A DNA stretch of 64,000 nt, from contig NZ_CP062698.1 of the NCBI RefSeq assembly GCF_018389385.1, forward strand, positions 3,876,667 through 3,940,666, read 5' to 3'. Below the pieces are notes generated by a model, which was given only the letters and a program-made list of their open reading frames with translations, was not told where the DNA came from and made no database searches. The stretch is from Anthocerotibacter panamensis C109 (GTDB lineage: Bacteria; Cyanobacteriota; Cyanobacteriia; Gloeobacterales; Anthocerotibacteraceae). This document shows positions 50,908-60,549 of this stretch, one piece after another (the first letter of the stretch is position 1; each line of letters begins with the position of its first letter). The position numbers were made by a program, and so were the translations under genes.

Positions 50908-52509
50908 ATGGCAACGACCGAACCGATTCATCCTCTAGTCCTGCTTATCCTGGATGGGTGGGGCTACCGTGAAGAGACGGAGGGCAATGCGGTGTCCAAT
51001 GCCAGCGCACCTGTTATGCACTCCCTGTGGGAAGTTTACCCACACACTCTTATCCAAGCTTCCGGTCGGGCAGTGGGCTTGCCGGTCGGGCAGATGGGAA
51101 ACTCCGAAGTCGGTCACCTCAATCTAGGTGCTGGGCGGGTTGTGCCCCAAGAATTAGTACGTATCACCGATGCTTTCGAGACAGGGAGCGCCTTTGCTAA
51201 CCCGGCACTCATCGCTTGTTGCCAACGGGTCAAAGCCAACGCAGGAAAGCTCCATCTGATTGGTTTATGCTCTGATGGCGGTGTGCACGCTCACCTGGAT
51301 CACCTCCTATACCTGTGTGATTTCGTCCACCAACAGCAGGTTTCTGACCTGTGTATCCATGTCATCACCGATGGACGAGACACCGCTCCCACCGCCGCCG
51401 CCCGTCAAGTCAAGCCCCTGATTACGAAACTCCAGGACCTCGGCCTAGGAAGAGTTGTGACTGTGGGGGGCCGTTATTTCGCGATGGACCGGGACAAGCA
51501 TTGGGAACGAACCGAAAAGATGTATCGGATCATGACCGAAGATGGAGCTGGCACAGGACAAGGACTAGCGGAAACCATCGAGCAATTTTATGAACTGGGT
51601 ATCACCGATGAATTTATTCCGCCGACCCGTCTCGCCTCTGGGGCGGTGGAACCTGGAGACGGGATCATCTTCTTCAATTTTCGTCCTGACCGTACCCGCC
51701 AATTGACCCGTGCCTTTGTAGACCCCAAGTTCCAAGGTTTTGCCCGCACCCAAATCCAGCAGCTCGCCTTTACGACCTTCACGCAGTATGAAGCCGGATT
51801 GCCCGTTCAGGTTGTCTTCCAACCCCAAAATCTCAATCATCTGCTGGGAGAAGTCATCGCTGAGCACCGGCTCTTACAGTTTCGCTGCGCCGAGACGGAG
51901 AAGTATGCCCATGTCACCTACTTCTTTAATGGCGGAAATGAAAAACCGTACCCAGGAGAGGACCGGGAAATGATCCTGAGCCCCAGGGTCGCCACCTACG
52001 ACCAATGCCCCCAAATGTCAGCCCCAGCGGTGACTGAGGCCGTCCTCAAGGCGTTAGCAGCCCAGAAGTATTCCCTGCTTGTCATCAATTTCGCCAACTC
52101 AGATATGGTCGGTCACACGGGTAACTACGAGGCTGCCAAACTTGCTATCGAAGCCGTAGATCCATGCGTTGGTCGAATCCTTGACGCGACCCTGGCGGCA
52201 GGGGGGACCCTGATTGTCACGGCGGACCACGGGAATGCCGAACTGATGTGGGATGAGCAAGGCCAGCCCTGGACCGCTCATACGACTAATCCCGTGCCAT
52301 TTATTATTATTGAGGGCGAAGGGCTTAAAATTTCCGGGCGCGGATTAAACGTCATCCTTCGTCAGGATGGCTGTCTAGCCGATGTAGCTCCCACCATCCT
52401 CGAAATCTTAGGTCTACCCCAGCCTCCCGAAATGACAGGCCACTCGCTCCTTGAACCTGTCGATTACGAAGTCCAACCCCATCACTACGCCCAATTGGTC
52501 AACTCGTAG
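50908..52509 (+). CDS. gpmI: 2,3-bisphosphoglycerate-independent phosphoglycerate mutase
   Basis: Glycolytic interconversion of 3- and 2-phosphoglycerate; Mn2+ enzyme of the alkaline-phosphatase superfamily. 533 residues: LLILDGWGYREETEGNAVSNA, active-site serine in QMGNSEVGHLNLGAGR, CSDGGVHAHLDHL, ITDGRDTAPTAA, VGGRYFAMDRDKHWERTEKMY, FFNFRPDRTRQLTRA, HVTYFFNGGNEKPYPGEDREMI, VINFANSDMVGHTGNYEAAK, TADHGNAELM. All metal and substrate ligands appear present. Start ATG 50908, preceded by a GGGG stretch. Confidence 0.97.
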   Translation: MATTEPIHPLVLLILDGWGYREETEGNAVSNASAPVMHSLWEVYPHTLIQASGRAVGLPVGQMGNSEVGHLNLGAGRVVPQELVRITDAFETGSAFANPALIACCQRVKANAGKLHLIGLCSDGGVHAHLDHLLYLCDFVHQQQVSDLCIHVITDGRDTAPTAAARQVKPLITKLQDLGLGRVVTVGGRYFAMDRDKHWERTEKMYRIMTEDGAGTGQGLAETIEQFYELGITDEFIPPTRLASGAVEPGDGIIFFNFRPDRTRQLTRAFVDPKFQGFARTQIQQLAFTTFTQYEAGLPVQVVFQPQNLNHLLGEVIAEHRLLQFRCAETEKYAHVTYFFNGGNEKPYPGEDREMILSPRVATYDQCPQMSAPAVTEAVLKALAAQKYSLLVINFANSDMVGHTGNYEAAKLAIEAVDPCVGRILDATLAAGGTLIVTADHGNAELMWDEQGQPWTAHTTNPVPFIIIEGEGLKISGRGLNVILRQDGCLADVAPTILEILGLPQPPEMTGHSLLEPVDYEVQPHHYAQLVNS

Positions 52510-52549
52510 CTCTTCGGCGGGCTGTGACGGGCCAGATGTGGTCGAATTT

Positions 52550-53074
52550 TTAGGTTGGCGATTTAGCGAGAACACATGTGAGGCGGTTAAACCCTGCTTG
52601 GTCTAGGGTGACCTCCCCTGGAGCGGAAGCAGGCGCAGTCACCGGAAGGCGCAGCCGCCCCAACTCGATTATTTCAGTGGTGCCCGGTTCCACACTGACC
52701 AGCGTCCGTGCCACAATCTCAAACTGATCTGAGCTACCGCCAATGCGACGACTGGAAGAGATGTAACGCTCCCGTGCCTGACGCAGAGTCACCGTCAGTT
52801 CGTCTGGTTGGATGTTCGGTTGTACAGAAATCACAAAGCGACTACGGCCCCGGTCAAAGACGACCTGATAGGGCTTAGCCCCTTCAACCTTAGCGCGGGT
52901 GAGCGGAGTGAGCCCCAACGCGTAGAGCCCACCAGTCAAGACAAGCAGAAATCCTGTATAACCAACGACCTTAAAACGCCAAGGCTGCTTAGTGAGGTAG
53001 CCGAAAACCGCAATCAAGGCACTGATGACGGTACCCCCTAGGGCAATCCAAGCACCAGTCTGAAAGGTTTCCAT
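52550..53074 (-). CDS. ycf51: Ycf51-family protein
   Basis: 174 residues from the ATG at 53074 (the longer frame to 53176 reads into rpsA). Two N-terminal membrane helices (WIALGGTVISALIAVFGYL and FKVVGYTGFLLVLTGGLYALGLTPL), then a soluble domain with AKPYQVVFDRGRSRFVISVQPNIQPDELTVTLRQA and EPGTTEIIELGRLRLP. This is the layout of the Ycf51 family, conserved in cyanobacteria and some plastids; its function is unknown. Follows rpsA on the same strand by 13 bp. Confidence 0.85.
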   Translation of the reverse strand: METFQTGAWIALGGTVISALIAVFGYLTKQPWRFKVVGYTGFLLVLTGGLYALGLTPLTRAKVEGAKPYQVVFDRGRSRFVISVQPNIQPDELTVTLRQARERYISSSRRIGGSSDQFEIVARTLVSVEPGTTEIIELGRLRLPVTAPASAPGEVTLDQAGFNRLTCVLAKSPT

Positions 53075-53087
53075 AGGCACTCCACAT

Positions 53088-54008
53088 TTACTCAGTGGCC
53101 TCTGGCATCTCTTCGGCACTCTGTTCTGCCAGCAGTTTTTGGCGGAATTTCTCCGCTCGGTCCTCAGCAGCAGCAAAGACCTGCGCTGAGTTTTGGACCA
53201 TTTCGCCCGGAGTTTCTTCTAGCTGCTTAGTCGAGAGAGAGATGCGACCCCGTTCAGCGTCCAGATCAATGACCATGACTTTGATCTCATCGCCAACATT
53301 GAAAACGCTGTGGGGGGTCTCAATATGGTCGTGGGAGATCTCTGAAATGTGTAACAGACCTGAGACTCCGCCGATATCAATGAAGGCTCCGTAGGGCTTG
53401 ATGCCACGAACCCGGCCCGTCACAACCTGATATTGCTCCAGCTTGTTCATGCGGCGCTCAACCAAGGCGCGCCGGTGCGACAGGACCAAGCGGTTGCGCT
53501 CCTCGTCCACTTCCAGGAATTTCAGGGGCAGCTCTTGGTCAATCAGTTCTTCTTTGGGCTCTTTGGTGCTCAAGTGTGAACCAGGAATAAAGCCCCTCAG
53601 CCCCTCAATACGGACCAAGGCCCCGCCGCGGTTGACGGCGAAAATCTTCGCGCGGACCGTCTCGTCCTTGGTCTGGAGGGAACGGACCCGTTCCCAAGCT
53701 TTCATATATTCCAAGCGACGAATCGAAAGGGTGAGCTGCCCCTCTTCGTTCTCTTCGGTAAGAATGAAAAACTCTCGCACGTCGCCTTCATTGACGACTT
53801 CTTCCGGGTTGATGACCCGGTTAATGGACATTTCCTGGAGCGGCAAAAAGGCTGCTGTCTTGGCTCCAATGTCAATTAATGCCCCGCGCGGCTCAAGGCT
53901 GAACACGGTACCATTTACTATATCGCCAGGGCTGAAATGGTAGTCATACTGCGACAGTAAACGTTCGAAGTCTTCTCGGGTAAAGCCGATGTCCGTAGTC
54001 TGGACCAA
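53088..54008 (-). CDS. rpsA: 30S ribosomal protein S1
   Basis: 306 residues. I start it at the TTG at 54008 because AGGAGGAACC precedes it; the frame to 54059 (MCHTIDLPFYLYPPGG) looks like leader. Three S1 RNA-binding domains: GDIVNGTVFSLEPRGALIDIGAKTAAFLPL (about 30), ETVRAKIFAVNRGGALVRIEGLRGFIPGSHL (about 115) and YQVVTGRVRGIKPYGAFIDIGGVSGLLHISEIS (about 195). It then ends with an acidic tail (EEMPEATE). This short three-domain S1 is the cyanobacterial and chloroplast type. Binds mRNA on the ribosome. Confidence 0.94.
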   Translation of the reverse strand: MVQTTDIGFTREDFERLLSQYDYHFSPGDIVNGTVFSLEPRGALIDIGAKTAAFLPLQEMSINRVINPEEVVNEGDVREFFILTEENEEGQLTLSIRRLEYMKAWERVRSLQTKDETVRAKIFAVNRGGALVRIEGLRGFIPGSHLSTKEPKEELIDQELPLKFLEVDEERNRLVLSHRRALVERRMNKLEQYQVVTGRVRGIKPYGAFIDIGGVSGLLHISEISHDHIETPHSVFNVGDEIKVMVIDLDAERGRISLSTKQLEETPGEMVQNSAQVFAAAEDRAEKFRQKLLAEQSAEEMPEATE

Positions 54009-54096
54009 GGTTCCTCCTGGCGGGTACAAATAAAAGGGCAGATCAATAGTATGACACAAGGAACCTGGGTTTCTCGAAAAAGTTTGCCAGTTCCCC

Positions 54097-54125
54097 TGGA
54101 CAATTGCCCATGATTTCTGTAGTCT
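54097..54125 (+). promoter_or_regulatory. Promoter candidate for the rpsS operon
   Basis: TGGACA (54097-54102) and TAGTCT (54120-54125) with a 17-base spacer, 165 bases upstream of the rpsS ATG. The long leader (from about 54132) may allow ribosomal-protein autoregulation. Match to consensus is moderate. Confidence 0.4.
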
Positions 54126-54289
54126 AGGAAAGTGCTGTTGGAAAAATGCGCATGACCTGGGTCCAGGCAGTGCAGATTACCGACGTTAGGATACTGTAGG
54201 CGGCTGCTTCACAAGTCCTTTTTGCTCTTTGTCTGCGTTCTCGCCGTGTCCCCAGGCAGGGTGACCGGCTCTTACAAAAGGTCAAGGTT

Positions 54290-54568
54290 ATGGGACGTTC
54301 GCTCAAGAAAGGCCCCTTCGTTTTGATGGCGCTCCTGCGCAAGGTGGACCGTATGAATTCTCGCAATGAGAAGCGGGTAGTCAAGACTTGGTCCCGAGCT
54401 TCTACTATTCTGCCGGACTTTGTGGGTCATACCATTGCCGTACACAACGGTAAGCAGCATGTGCCCGTCTATGTGACCGAGCAGATGGTTGGTCACAAGT
54501 TGGGGGAGTTTGCCCCGACCCGTATTTTCAAAGGCCATTCCGGTAAAGACAAAAAAGCCAAGCGATGA
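54290..54568 (+). CDS. rpsS: 30S ribosomal protein S19
   Basis: 92 residues: [19 protein letters not shown]...[67 protein letters not shown], a textbook S19 that helps bind the 16S rRNA head. Here it begins the operon: rplC, rplD, rplW and rplB, which usually precede it, are not present. Stop overlaps rplV start by ATGA. Confidence 0.98.
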   Translation: MGRSLKKGPFVLMALLRKVDRMNSRNEKRVVKTWSRASTILPDFVGHTIAVHNGKQHVPVYVTEQMVGHKLGEFAPTRIFKGHSGKDKKAKR

Positions 54569-54948
54569 AGGACACAGCCATGGTTGATGAAGAACGCATA
54601 GAGGCCAGGGCCATAGCCCGCTACATTCGTATGTCCCCGACAAAAGTTCGCCGGGTACTCGATGCGATCCGTGGTCGCAGCTACCAAGATGCGATCATCA
54701 TGCTGGAGTTCATGCCCTACGCAGCCTGTGACCCAATCCGCAAAGTACTGGAATCTGCGGCAGCCAATGCCGAACACAACTTAAACATGGACAAAGGCGA
54801 CCTGATGATCAGCCGCGCCTTTGCCGACGGTGGGCCGACCCTCAAGCGCTTTAAAGCGGGGGACCGGGGTCGGGCACGTCCCATCCGTAAGCGCACCAGC
54901 CATATCACGATTGCGGTGAGCATAGTACCCGAGCAAGAGGCGAGCTAA
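54565..54948 (+). CDS. rplV: 50S ribosomal protein L22
   Basis: 127 residues from the ATG at 54565 (ATGA overlap with rpsS), or 122 from the ATG at 54580, which has GAAGGA upstream. Core: [59 protein letters not shown] and the C-terminal hairpin [37 protein letters not shown], which lines the exit tunnel. Stop shares a base with rpsC (TAATG). Confidence 0.97.
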   Translation: MKDTAMVDEERIEARAIARYIRMSPTKVRRVLDAIRGRSYQDAIIMLEFMPYAACDPIRKVLESAAANAEHNLNMDKGDLMISRAFADGGPTLKRFKAGDRGRARPIRKRTSHITIAVSIVPEQEAS

Positions 54949-55670
54949 TGGGACAGAAAATTAATCCGGTTGGGCTCAGAATCGGCATTACCAAGAGCCA
55001 CCAATCCCGCTGGTTTGCACCCCATGCAACCTACGCGAATCTACTCAAAGAAGACACCAAAATTCGCGCCTACTTGACGAAGCAACTGGCTAGTGCGGGT
55101 CTCGCGGGCATCGAACTCGAGCGCAAGGCAGAACAAGTCGAGGTCACCATTCGTACTGCTCGTCCTGGGGTCGTTGTAGGCCGGGGGGGGTCGGGCATTG
55201 ACAAACTGCGCGGTGAACTGGAGAAGTTGCTGGGCCGCAAACAGGTCCGTATCAACGTTCAGGAAGTCCCCCGCGCCGACGCTGAAGCCCCCTTACTGGC
55301 GGAATATATTGCCGGACAACTGGAAAAACGGGTCGCTTTTCGCCGGGTTATGCGCCAGACAATTCAGCGGGCACAGCGAGCGGGCGTACTGGGTATCAAA
55401 ATCATGGTTGCGGGGCGCTTGAACGGAGCGGAGATCGCCCGTACCGAATGGAGCCGCGAAGGCCGGGTTCCCCTGCACACCCTGCGCGCCGACATCGACT
55501 ATGCCGAGAAATTTGCTCAGACGGTCTATGGCGTCATTGGGGTCAAGATCTGGATTTTTAAGGGGGAGATCCTGCCTGAGGACAAACAGGTGGTTGCTGC
55601 TCCCACCCAGACTCCGCCCAAGCGGCGTAAAAAACTTCAGTATGATGTGGCTGCGGAAGAGGGGTCCTAG
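54948..55670 (+). CDS. rpsC: 30S ribosomal protein S3
   Basis: 240 residues with [24 protein letters not shown] at the start, KH domain [28 protein letters not shown], and the C-terminal [30 protein letters not shown]. Forms part of the mRNA entry site. The tail [17 protein letters not shown]-like end is short and basic then acidic. Confidence 0.98.
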   Translation: MGQKINPVGLRIGITKSHQSRWFAPHATYANLLKEDTKIRAYLTKQLASAGLAGIELERKAEQVEVTIRTARPGVVVGRGGSGIDKLRGELEKLLGRKQVRINVQEVPRADAEAPLLAEYIAGQLEKRVAFRRVMRQTIQRAQRAGVLGIKIMVAGRLNGAEIARTEWSREGRVPLHTLRADIDYAEKFAQTVYGVIGVKIWIFKGEILPEDKQVVAAPTQTPPKRRKKLQYDVAAEEGS

Positions 55671-55673
55671 ATC

Positions 55674-56144
55674 ATGTTGATGCCCAAACGGACAAAATTT
55701 AGAAAGCAACAGCGCGGGCGCATGGGCGGCAAAGCCACTCAGGGTAACCGCATTAGCTTCGGGGACTACGCCTTGGTAGCCCAGGAACCATGCTGGATGA
55801 CCGCTAGGCAGATCGAGTCAGCCCGCCGTGCCATGATCCGCTTCATGCGCCGGGGTGGAAAGATCTACATCCGCATCTTCCCAGACAAGCCTGTGACGCA
55901 ACGGGCGGCGGAGACCCGCATGGGCTCGGGTAAAGGTGCCCCCGAATATTGGGTAGCAGTGATCAAACCGGGGCGGGTGCTCTTTGAGATCCAGGGAGTG
56001 ACAGAGGAGATTGCTCGCGAAGCGATGCGCCTGGCTAATCACAAGTTGCCTATCCACACCCGTTTTATGAGTCGAGCAGACTTTGAAGTTGTAGAAGCAG
56101 TCGAAGAACCCGAGACTCCGGAGGTGGAAGATGGCGCTCTCTAA
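55674..56144 (+). CDS. rplP: 50S ribosomal protein L16
   Basis: 156 residues: [106 protein letters not shown]16 helps bind the tRNA CCA end at the A site. It is about 15 residues longer than usual, with an acidic C-terminal tail ([18 protein letters not shown]) that overlaps rpmC by 14 bp. Confidence 0.97.
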   Translation: MLMPKRTKFRKQQRGRMGGKATQGNRISFGDYALVAQEPCWMTARQIESARRAMIRFMRRGGKIYIRIFPDKPVTQRAAETRMGSGKGAPEYWVAVIKPGRVLFEIQGVTEEIAREAMRLANHKLPIHTRFMSRADFEVVEAVEEPETPEVEDGAL

Positions 56145-56337
56145 AATGAGTGAACTCAGGGAACTCACTGATGATGAAGTTCGTGAGCAGATCCTCGCCT
56201 GCAAAAAGAACCTCTTTGATATTCGGGTTAAAAAAGCGACCCGACAGTTGGAGAAGTTTCATACCCTGACCCATACGAAACACAAGCTGGCCCAGTTGAT
56301 GACCCTGGCCGCTGAAAGGAAGGCAGCCCGTGGCTAA
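56131..56337 (+). CDS. rpmC: 50S ribosomal protein L29
   Basis: 68 residues, two-helix L29: [63 protein letters not shown]. Alternative start at Met6. Located near the tunnel exit. Overlaps rplP upstream and rpsQ downstream. Confidence 0.95.
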   Translation: MALSKMSELRELTDDEVREQILACKKNLFDIRVKKATRQLEKFHTLTHTKHKLAQLMTLAAERKAARG

Positions 56338-56638
56338 GAAAGAAAAGGTCGGCGTCGTAGTTAGCACCGCCATGCAAAAAACGGTAGTTGTGGCCGTCGA
56401 GAACCGCTCACCTCATCCCAAGTACCGTAAAATCATCGTCCAGACCCAGAAATTTAAGGCCCACGACGAAGAAAACAAATGTCAGACCGGAGACCGGGTA
56501 CGCATCCTGGAAACCCGCCCCCTGAGTAAAACCAAGACCTGGGTCGTCCTTTCCAAATTTGATCCTCAGGGCCAAGAAATCATGCTCTACCCGGATCTGG
56601 TGCCCTCAACCCCGGCCCCCGAGGAGGTGGCTCCATGA
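56330..56638 (+). CDS. rpsQ: 30S ribosomal protein S17
   Basis: 102 residues, starting GTG or ATG inside the end of rpmC (8-bp overlap). Motifs [67 protein letters not shown] are standard S17, which binds 16S rRNA early in assembly. A C-terminal extension ([17 protein letters not shown]) is longer than in many bacteria. Confidence 0.97.
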   Translation: MAKKEKVGVVVSTAMQKTVVVAVENRSPHPKYRKIIVQTQKFKAHDEENKCQTGDRVRILETRPLSKTKTWVVLSKFDPQGQEIMLYPDLVPSTPAPEEVAP

Positions 56639-57039
56639 TTCAGCTCCAAACCCGGCTCTCTGTTGCTGATAACACCGGTGCCCGAGAACTGATGTGCATC
56701 CAGGTCTTGGGTGCTACGGTTGGCTCTAAGGGCCTGACCAAAGGTGGAGGCGGCAACAAGAAATATGCCTCAGTGGGGGATGTCATTGTGGCGGTCGTCA
56801 AGGATGCTCAACCCAACATGCCCGTCAAAAAGTCCGAAGTCGTCCGTGCCGTGGTAGTGCGTACCGTGACCTCGATTCGCCGTGCCAATGGCATGACGAT
56901 CCGCTTCGATGACAATGCTGCGGTGATTATCAAGAAAGACGGCAACCCGATGGGTACCCGAGTCTTCGGTCCTGTGGCCCGTGAGTTGCGCGATAAAAAC
57001 TTTACCAAGATCATCTCCCTGGCTCCGGAGGTACTCTGA
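56635..57039 (+). CDS. rplN: 50S ribosomal protein L14
   Basis: 134 residues: [29 protein letters not shown] at the start and [24 protein letters not shown] at the end. Contacts 16S rRNA in the inter-subunit bridge. About 12 residues longer than typical because of an insertion ([18 protein letters not shown]). ATGA overlap with rpsQ; its stop shares one base with rplX. Confidence 0.98.
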   Translation: MIQLQTRLSVADNTGARELMCIQVLGATVGSKGLTKGGGGNKKYASVGDVIVAVVKDAQPNMPVKKSEVVRAVVVRTVTSIRRANGMTIRFDDNAAVIIKKDGNPMGTRVFGPVARELRDKNFTKIISLAPEVL

Positions 57040-57395
57040 TGGCGACGAGCAATGCCAAACCGACTTTTAAAGTCCATGTCAAAACCGGTGATACGGTCCA
57101 GGTCATCTCAGGCAAGTACAAAGGCAAGGTTGCCAAGATCTTGAAAGTGATCCCTGAGAAATCCCAGGTCGTAGTCGAAGGAGTGAACATGGTCACCAAA
57201 CACGTCAAAGCCCAGGGCGAACAGCCGGGACGCAAAGACCGCAAGGAAGGCCCAATTCATTCAAGCAAGGTCATGCTCTACTCGGAAAAGCAAAAAACTG
57301 CTTCTCGGGCGGGTATCCGCATCACCGAAGACGGGCGCAAGGTGCGTTATCTAAAGAAGACGGATGAAGTCCTCGACGCGAAACCTAAGAAGTAA
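57039..57395 (+). CDS. rplX: 50S ribosomal protein L24
   Basis: 118 residues with the KOW motif ([71 protein letters not shown]). One of the assembly-initiator proteins of the 50S subunit. The C-terminus has the [18 protein letters not shown] region. Confidence 0.98.
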   Translation: MATSNAKPTFKVHVKTGDTVQVISGKYKGKVAKILKVIPEKSQVVVEGVNMVTKHVKAQGEQPGRKDRKEGPIHSSKVMLYSEKQKTASRAGIRITEDGRKVRYLKKTDEVLDAKPKK

Positions 57396-57407
57396 AGAGA
57401 GACGACC

Positions 57408-57974
57408 ATGCCTGAAACCGCCACCAAAGAAATCACTCGCTTGAAGGCTATTTATCTGGAGACCGTGTTCCCTAAGCTCCAAGAGCAGTTCAAGTACGAG
57501 AACATCCACCAAGTCCCAAAACTGGCGAAAATCGTCATCAACCGTGGAGTCGGTGAGGCTTCTGCTAACGCCAAAGCCCTGGATGCTTCCTTCAAAGAGA
57601 TTGCCCAGATCACCGGGCAGCAGCCGGTCATCACCCGAGCCAAAAAGGCAATTGCCAGCTTCAAAGTCCGTGCTGGGATGCCGGTTGGGATCATGGTTAC
57701 CTTGCGCTCAGACCGGATGTACGAATTCATGGACCGTCTGGTCAGCATTGCGCTCCCTAGAATCCGCGACTTCCGGGGTGTGAATCCCAAATCTTTTGAT
57801 GGTCGGGGCAACTACTCCCTTGGACTGCGCGAACAATTGCTCTTTCCAGAGATCAGCTACGAGAGCGTGGACAAGGTCCGGGGTATGGACATCATTATTT
57901 GTACCACTGCCCGCACCGACGAAGAGGGCCGCGCCCTGTTAGCCGAACTCGGCATGCCCTTTCGTAAAACTTAG
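57408..57974 (+). CDS. rplE: 50S ribosomal protein L5
   Basis: 188 residues. [100 protein letters not shown] is standard. Binds 5S rRNA and touches the P-site tRNA. GAGACGACC precedes the ATG. Confidence 0.98.
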   Translation: MPETATKEITRLKAIYLETVFPKLQEQFKYENIHQVPKLAKIVINRGVGEASANAKALDASFKEIAQITGQQPVITRAKKAIASFKVRAGMPVGIMVTLRSDRMYEFMDRLVSIALPRIRDFRGVNPKSFDGRGNYSLGLREQLLFPEISYESVDKVRGMDIIICTTARTDEEGRALLAELGMPFRKT

Positions 57975-57985
57975 AGGAACACCCC

Positions 57986-58279
57986 ATGGCCAAAAAATCC
58001 ATGCTTGAGCGGGAAAAGCGCCGCGCCAAACTCACCCAGAAGCAAACCGAAAAACGGCTGGAACTCAAGGATCTTCTGCGCACAGGCGAAGACCCGATGC
58101 TTGTTCAGGAGCAATTCCAGAAACTGCACCGCAATGGACTCCCGATCCGGTTGCACCGTCGTTGTTGGCGTTGTGGTCGTCCCCGGGCGGTCATCCGTGA
58201 TGCGGGCCTGTGCCGTATCTGCTTCCGGGAGATGGCCCACGATGGGCTATTGCCAGGTATTGTCAAGGCTAGCTGGTAG
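57986..58279 (+). CDS. rpsN: 30S ribosomal protein S14 with zinc-ribbon motif
   Basis: 97 residues. N-terminus [20 protein letters not shown] is that of the long (C-minus) S14 usual in cyanobacteria. The C-terminal half, [40 protein letters not shown], carries two C-X2-C pairs typical of the short zinc-binding (C-plus) form. So it is a hybrid. It sits between rplE and rpsH, the spc-operon position seen in many other bacteria, while most cyanobacterial rpsN genes that I know of are elsewhere. It binds 16S rRNA in the 30S head. Confidence 0.93.
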   Translation: MAKKSMLEREKRRAKLTQKQTEKRLELKDLLRTGEDPMLVQEQFQKLHRNGLPIRLHRRCWRCGRPRAVIRDAGLCRICFREMAHDGLLPGIVKASW

Positions 58280-58290
58280 GAGCGACCGTA

Positions 58291-58710
58291 ATGAAGACTG
58301 CTGTGAATGCTCATGTCACCGATACTGTTGCCGATATGCTGACGCGTGTCCGCAACGCCAATTTGGCCCGTCATAGCTCGGTGCGTGCCCGCTCCACCCG
58401 GATGACCCGCGACATTGCTCGGGTTCTTTGCGAAGAGGGCTTCATCGAGAGCTACGAAGAGGTGGGCGAAGGCATTGCTGCCCAAGTAGAACTGTTTTTA
58501 AAATATAAGGGCCAGCAACGCAAACCCATCATTGCTGGATTGAAACGGATTTCCCGTCCCGGTCTGAGAGTCTACACCAACCACCGCGAGTTACCCCGCG
58601 TGTTGGGGGGTATTGGCATCGCCATCATCTCTACTTCTTCTGGGGTCATGACCGACCGGGAGGCCCGCAAGCGTGGTATTGGTGGCGAAGTTATCTGTTA
58701 CGTCTACTAA
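58291..58710 (+). CDS. rpsH: 30S ribosomal protein S8
   Basis: 139 residues: [42 protein letters not shown]..., [51 protein letters not shown]. Central 16S rRNA-binding protein, often the translational repressor of the spc operon. Confidence 0.98.
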   Translation: MKTAVNAHVTDTVADMLTRVRNANLARHSSVRARSTRMTRDIARVLCEEGFIESYEEVGEGIAAQVELFLKYKGQQRKPIIAGLKRISRPGLRVYTNHRELPRVLGGIGIAIISTSSGVMTDREARKRGIGGEVICYVY

Positions 58711-58730
58711 GCAGACGAGGAGAACCTACC

Positions 58731-59306
58731 ATGTCACGCATTGGCCGTCGCCCCATTCCGATTCCCGCTAAGGTGAATATAACCGTGCAGGACCGGCACG
58801 TTACTGTTAAAGGACCAAAGGGTGAACTCTCCCGGACCGTGGTGGAGCAAGTAAACCTGGTTCAAGAAAATGGTACCCTCCTAGTGGGGCGTGTCGATGA
58901 ATCCCGAACCGCTCGCCAACTCCACGGGTTGACGCGCACCTTAGTCGCCAATATGGTCACGGGTGTGACCGATGGCTTCGCCAAACCGATGCAGATTGCC
59001 GGGGTCGGCTACCGTCTCCAAGTACAGGGCAATAAGCTGGCTATCACCGCTGGATTTTCACACCCTGTCGAGATTGAGTTGCCCCCTGGGATTACTGTTG
59101 AGGTTGAACAAAAACCCGGTCCTATCGCAGGTACCCGCAACCAACAAGGTTTTAACTTTGTAGTCAAGGGCATCGACAAGCAGATGGTAGGCGACATCGC
59201 CGCAGAAATTCGCGCCATTCGTCCTCCCGAGCCCTACAAAGGAAAAGGCATCCGCTATCAGGGCGAGAAAATCCTGCTCAAAGCGGGTAAGTCCGGGAAG
59301 AAGTAA
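58731..59306 (+). CDS. rplF: 50S ribosomal protein L6
   Basis: 191 residues: SRIGRRPIPIPAKVNITVQDRHVTVKGPKGELSRTV, LTRTLVANMVTGVTDGFAKPMQIAGVGYRLQVQGNKLAITAGFSHPVEIELPPGITVEVE, and IRAIRPPEPYKGKGIRYQGEKILLKAGKSGKK. Near the GTPase centre. It ends the ribosomal run: rplR, rpsE and rplO, which normally follow, are absent. Confidence 0.98.
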   Translation: MSRIGRRPIPIPAKVNITVQDRHVTVKGPKGELSRTVVEQVNLVQENGTLLVGRVDESRTARQLHGLTRTLVANMVTGVTDGFAKPMQIAGVGYRLQVQGNKLAITAGFSHPVEIELPPGITVEVEQKPGPIAGTRNQQGFNFVVKGIDKQMVGDIAAEIRAIRPPEPYKGKGIRYQGEKILLKAGKSGKK

Positions 59307-59511
59307 GGGTCTTCCTCGGCTCGCTCCATCTACCTTTTATGCAGACCCTCGTTATGCAGACCCTCGCACTAAACAAGCGGGGGTTTGTTTTAGGTCCTAG
59401 CAATCCCGCTCTTAGGTGAAATGCAGCATGACTGAGCGGGCCACCGTTCGGCTCTAGGTGTGGGTTGCTATAATTCAGAAGGGCATATCATCCCAGGAGA
59501 AATCGCGTATC
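59307..59511 (+). promoter_or_regulatory. Intergenic region with -10 for map-infA
   Basis: Includes two near-identical copies of TTATGCAGACCCTCG (59338-59366), an AT-rich hairpin CTAAACAA/TTGTTTTAG that may help end the ribosomal transcript, and a good -10 TATAAT at 59469-59474, 38 bases before the map ATG. AGGAGA is at 59495-59500. No convincing -35 is seen. Confidence 0.55.
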
Positions 59512-60291
59512 ATGGCCCTTCGCAGTATGCTGATTGGCGTCCGCTCCGACAAAGAAATCGAAAAGATGCGCCGCGCCGGACGGATTGTGGGCACGGTGCT
59601 CAAGGAGATCATGCAGATGGCAAAGCCAGGCATGACTACCGCCGACTTGGATGCCTACGCCGAACAGCGCTGTCGGGACTTCAATGTCATCCCTGCCTTC
59701 AAGGGCTATCATGGCTTTCCGGGCTGCCTATGCACCAGTGTCAACAACGAAGTCGTCCACGGGATTCCCAATCCGCGCAAAGTGCTCCAAGCCGGGGATG
59801 TGCTCAAAGTTGATTTCGGGGCGATCTACCAAGGTTGGCATGGGGATTCCTGCGTCACGATTGGTCTGGAGCCTCTGACCGATAAAGCGCGTCATCTGAT
59901 CGAGGTGGCGGAGAAGGGACTTTATGCGGGCATTGCTCAGGTACGCCATGGAGTCCTGCTCCAAGAGATCTCCGGGGCCATCCAGGACTATGTGGAAGCC
60001 CAAGGCTACTCGGTAGTCCGGCAATTTGTGGGCCATGGCGTGGGGCGCAAGCTCCATGAAGACCCCCAAGTACCCAACTACCGCACCAAGGAATTGCCCA
60101 ATCCGCGCCTTAAAGCCGGGATGACGCTCGCCATCGAACCGATGGTAAATGTCGGCTCCTATGCCACCCGCCTTTTAGCGGACAAATGGACCGTAGTTAC
60201 GGTAGATGGTTCGCTCTCTGCTCAATTTGAACATACGGTTCTGGTCACTCGGGATGGCTACGAACTACTCACCGACCGCAGTATTCTATAA
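59512..60291 (+). CDS. map: Methionine aminopeptidase, type I
   Basis: Removes the initiator Met from nascent proteins. 259 residues from the ATG at 59512; the longer frame starting at 59458 lies across the promoter. Metal ligands in the expected order: Asp in [18 protein letters not shown] (two Asp), His in [20 protein letters not shown], Glu in [11 protein letters not shown] and Glu in [26 protein letters not shown] is the usual N-terminus. Followed by infA in the usual order. Confidence 0.97.
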   Translation: MALRSMLIGVRSDKEIEKMRRAGRIVGTVLKEIMQMAKPGMTTADLDAYAEQRCRDFNVIPAFKGYHGFPGCLCTSVNNEVVHGIPNPRKVLQAGDVLKVDFGAIYQGWHGDSCVTIGLEPLTDKARHLIEVAEKGLYAGIAQVRHGVLLQEISGAIQDYVEAQGYSVVRQFVGHGVGRKLHEDPQVPNYRTKELPNPRLKAGMTLAIEPMVNVGSYATRLLADKWTVVTVDGSLSAQFEHTVLVTRDGYELLTDRSIL

Positions 60292-60322
60292 ACCTGCTGC
60301 TCACCCTCGACGAGGTACCTCT

Positions 60323-60544
60323 GTGTCTAAAGAAGATCTAATTGAAATGGAAGGAACTGTCAGCGACTCCCTCCCCAATGCGATGTTCCGGGTCTCCCTG
60401 GACAATGGTTTTGTAGTGCTGACCCACTTAGCCGGGAAGCTCAAAAAGAACTACATCAAGGTTCTCCCTGGCGACCGGGTCAAGGTAGAACTGACGCCCT
60501 ACGACCTCACCAAGGGCCGTATCACCTTCCGTCTACGCAAATAA
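60323..60544 (+). CDS. infA: Translation initiation factor IF-1
   Basis: 73 residues from the GTG at 60323 (GAGG seven bases upstream): [74 protein letters not shown]-fold protein that occupies the A site during initiation. The frame beginning at 60206 overlaps map and is an artefact. A 31-bp gap follows map. Confidence 0.97.
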   Translation: MSKEDLIEMEGTVSDSLPNAMFRVSLDNGFVVLTHLAGKLKKNYIKVLPGDRVKVELTPYDLTKGRITFRLRK

Positions 60545-60549
60545 CGCGC

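Noticed and set aside
59458-59511. Longer start of map
   Set aside because: The region contains the -10 box TATAAT and the ribosome-binding site of the ATG at 59512.
60206-60322. Upstream extension of infA
   Set aside because: It overlaps map, and IF-1 is about 72 residues; the GTG at 60323 has a proper ribosome-binding site.
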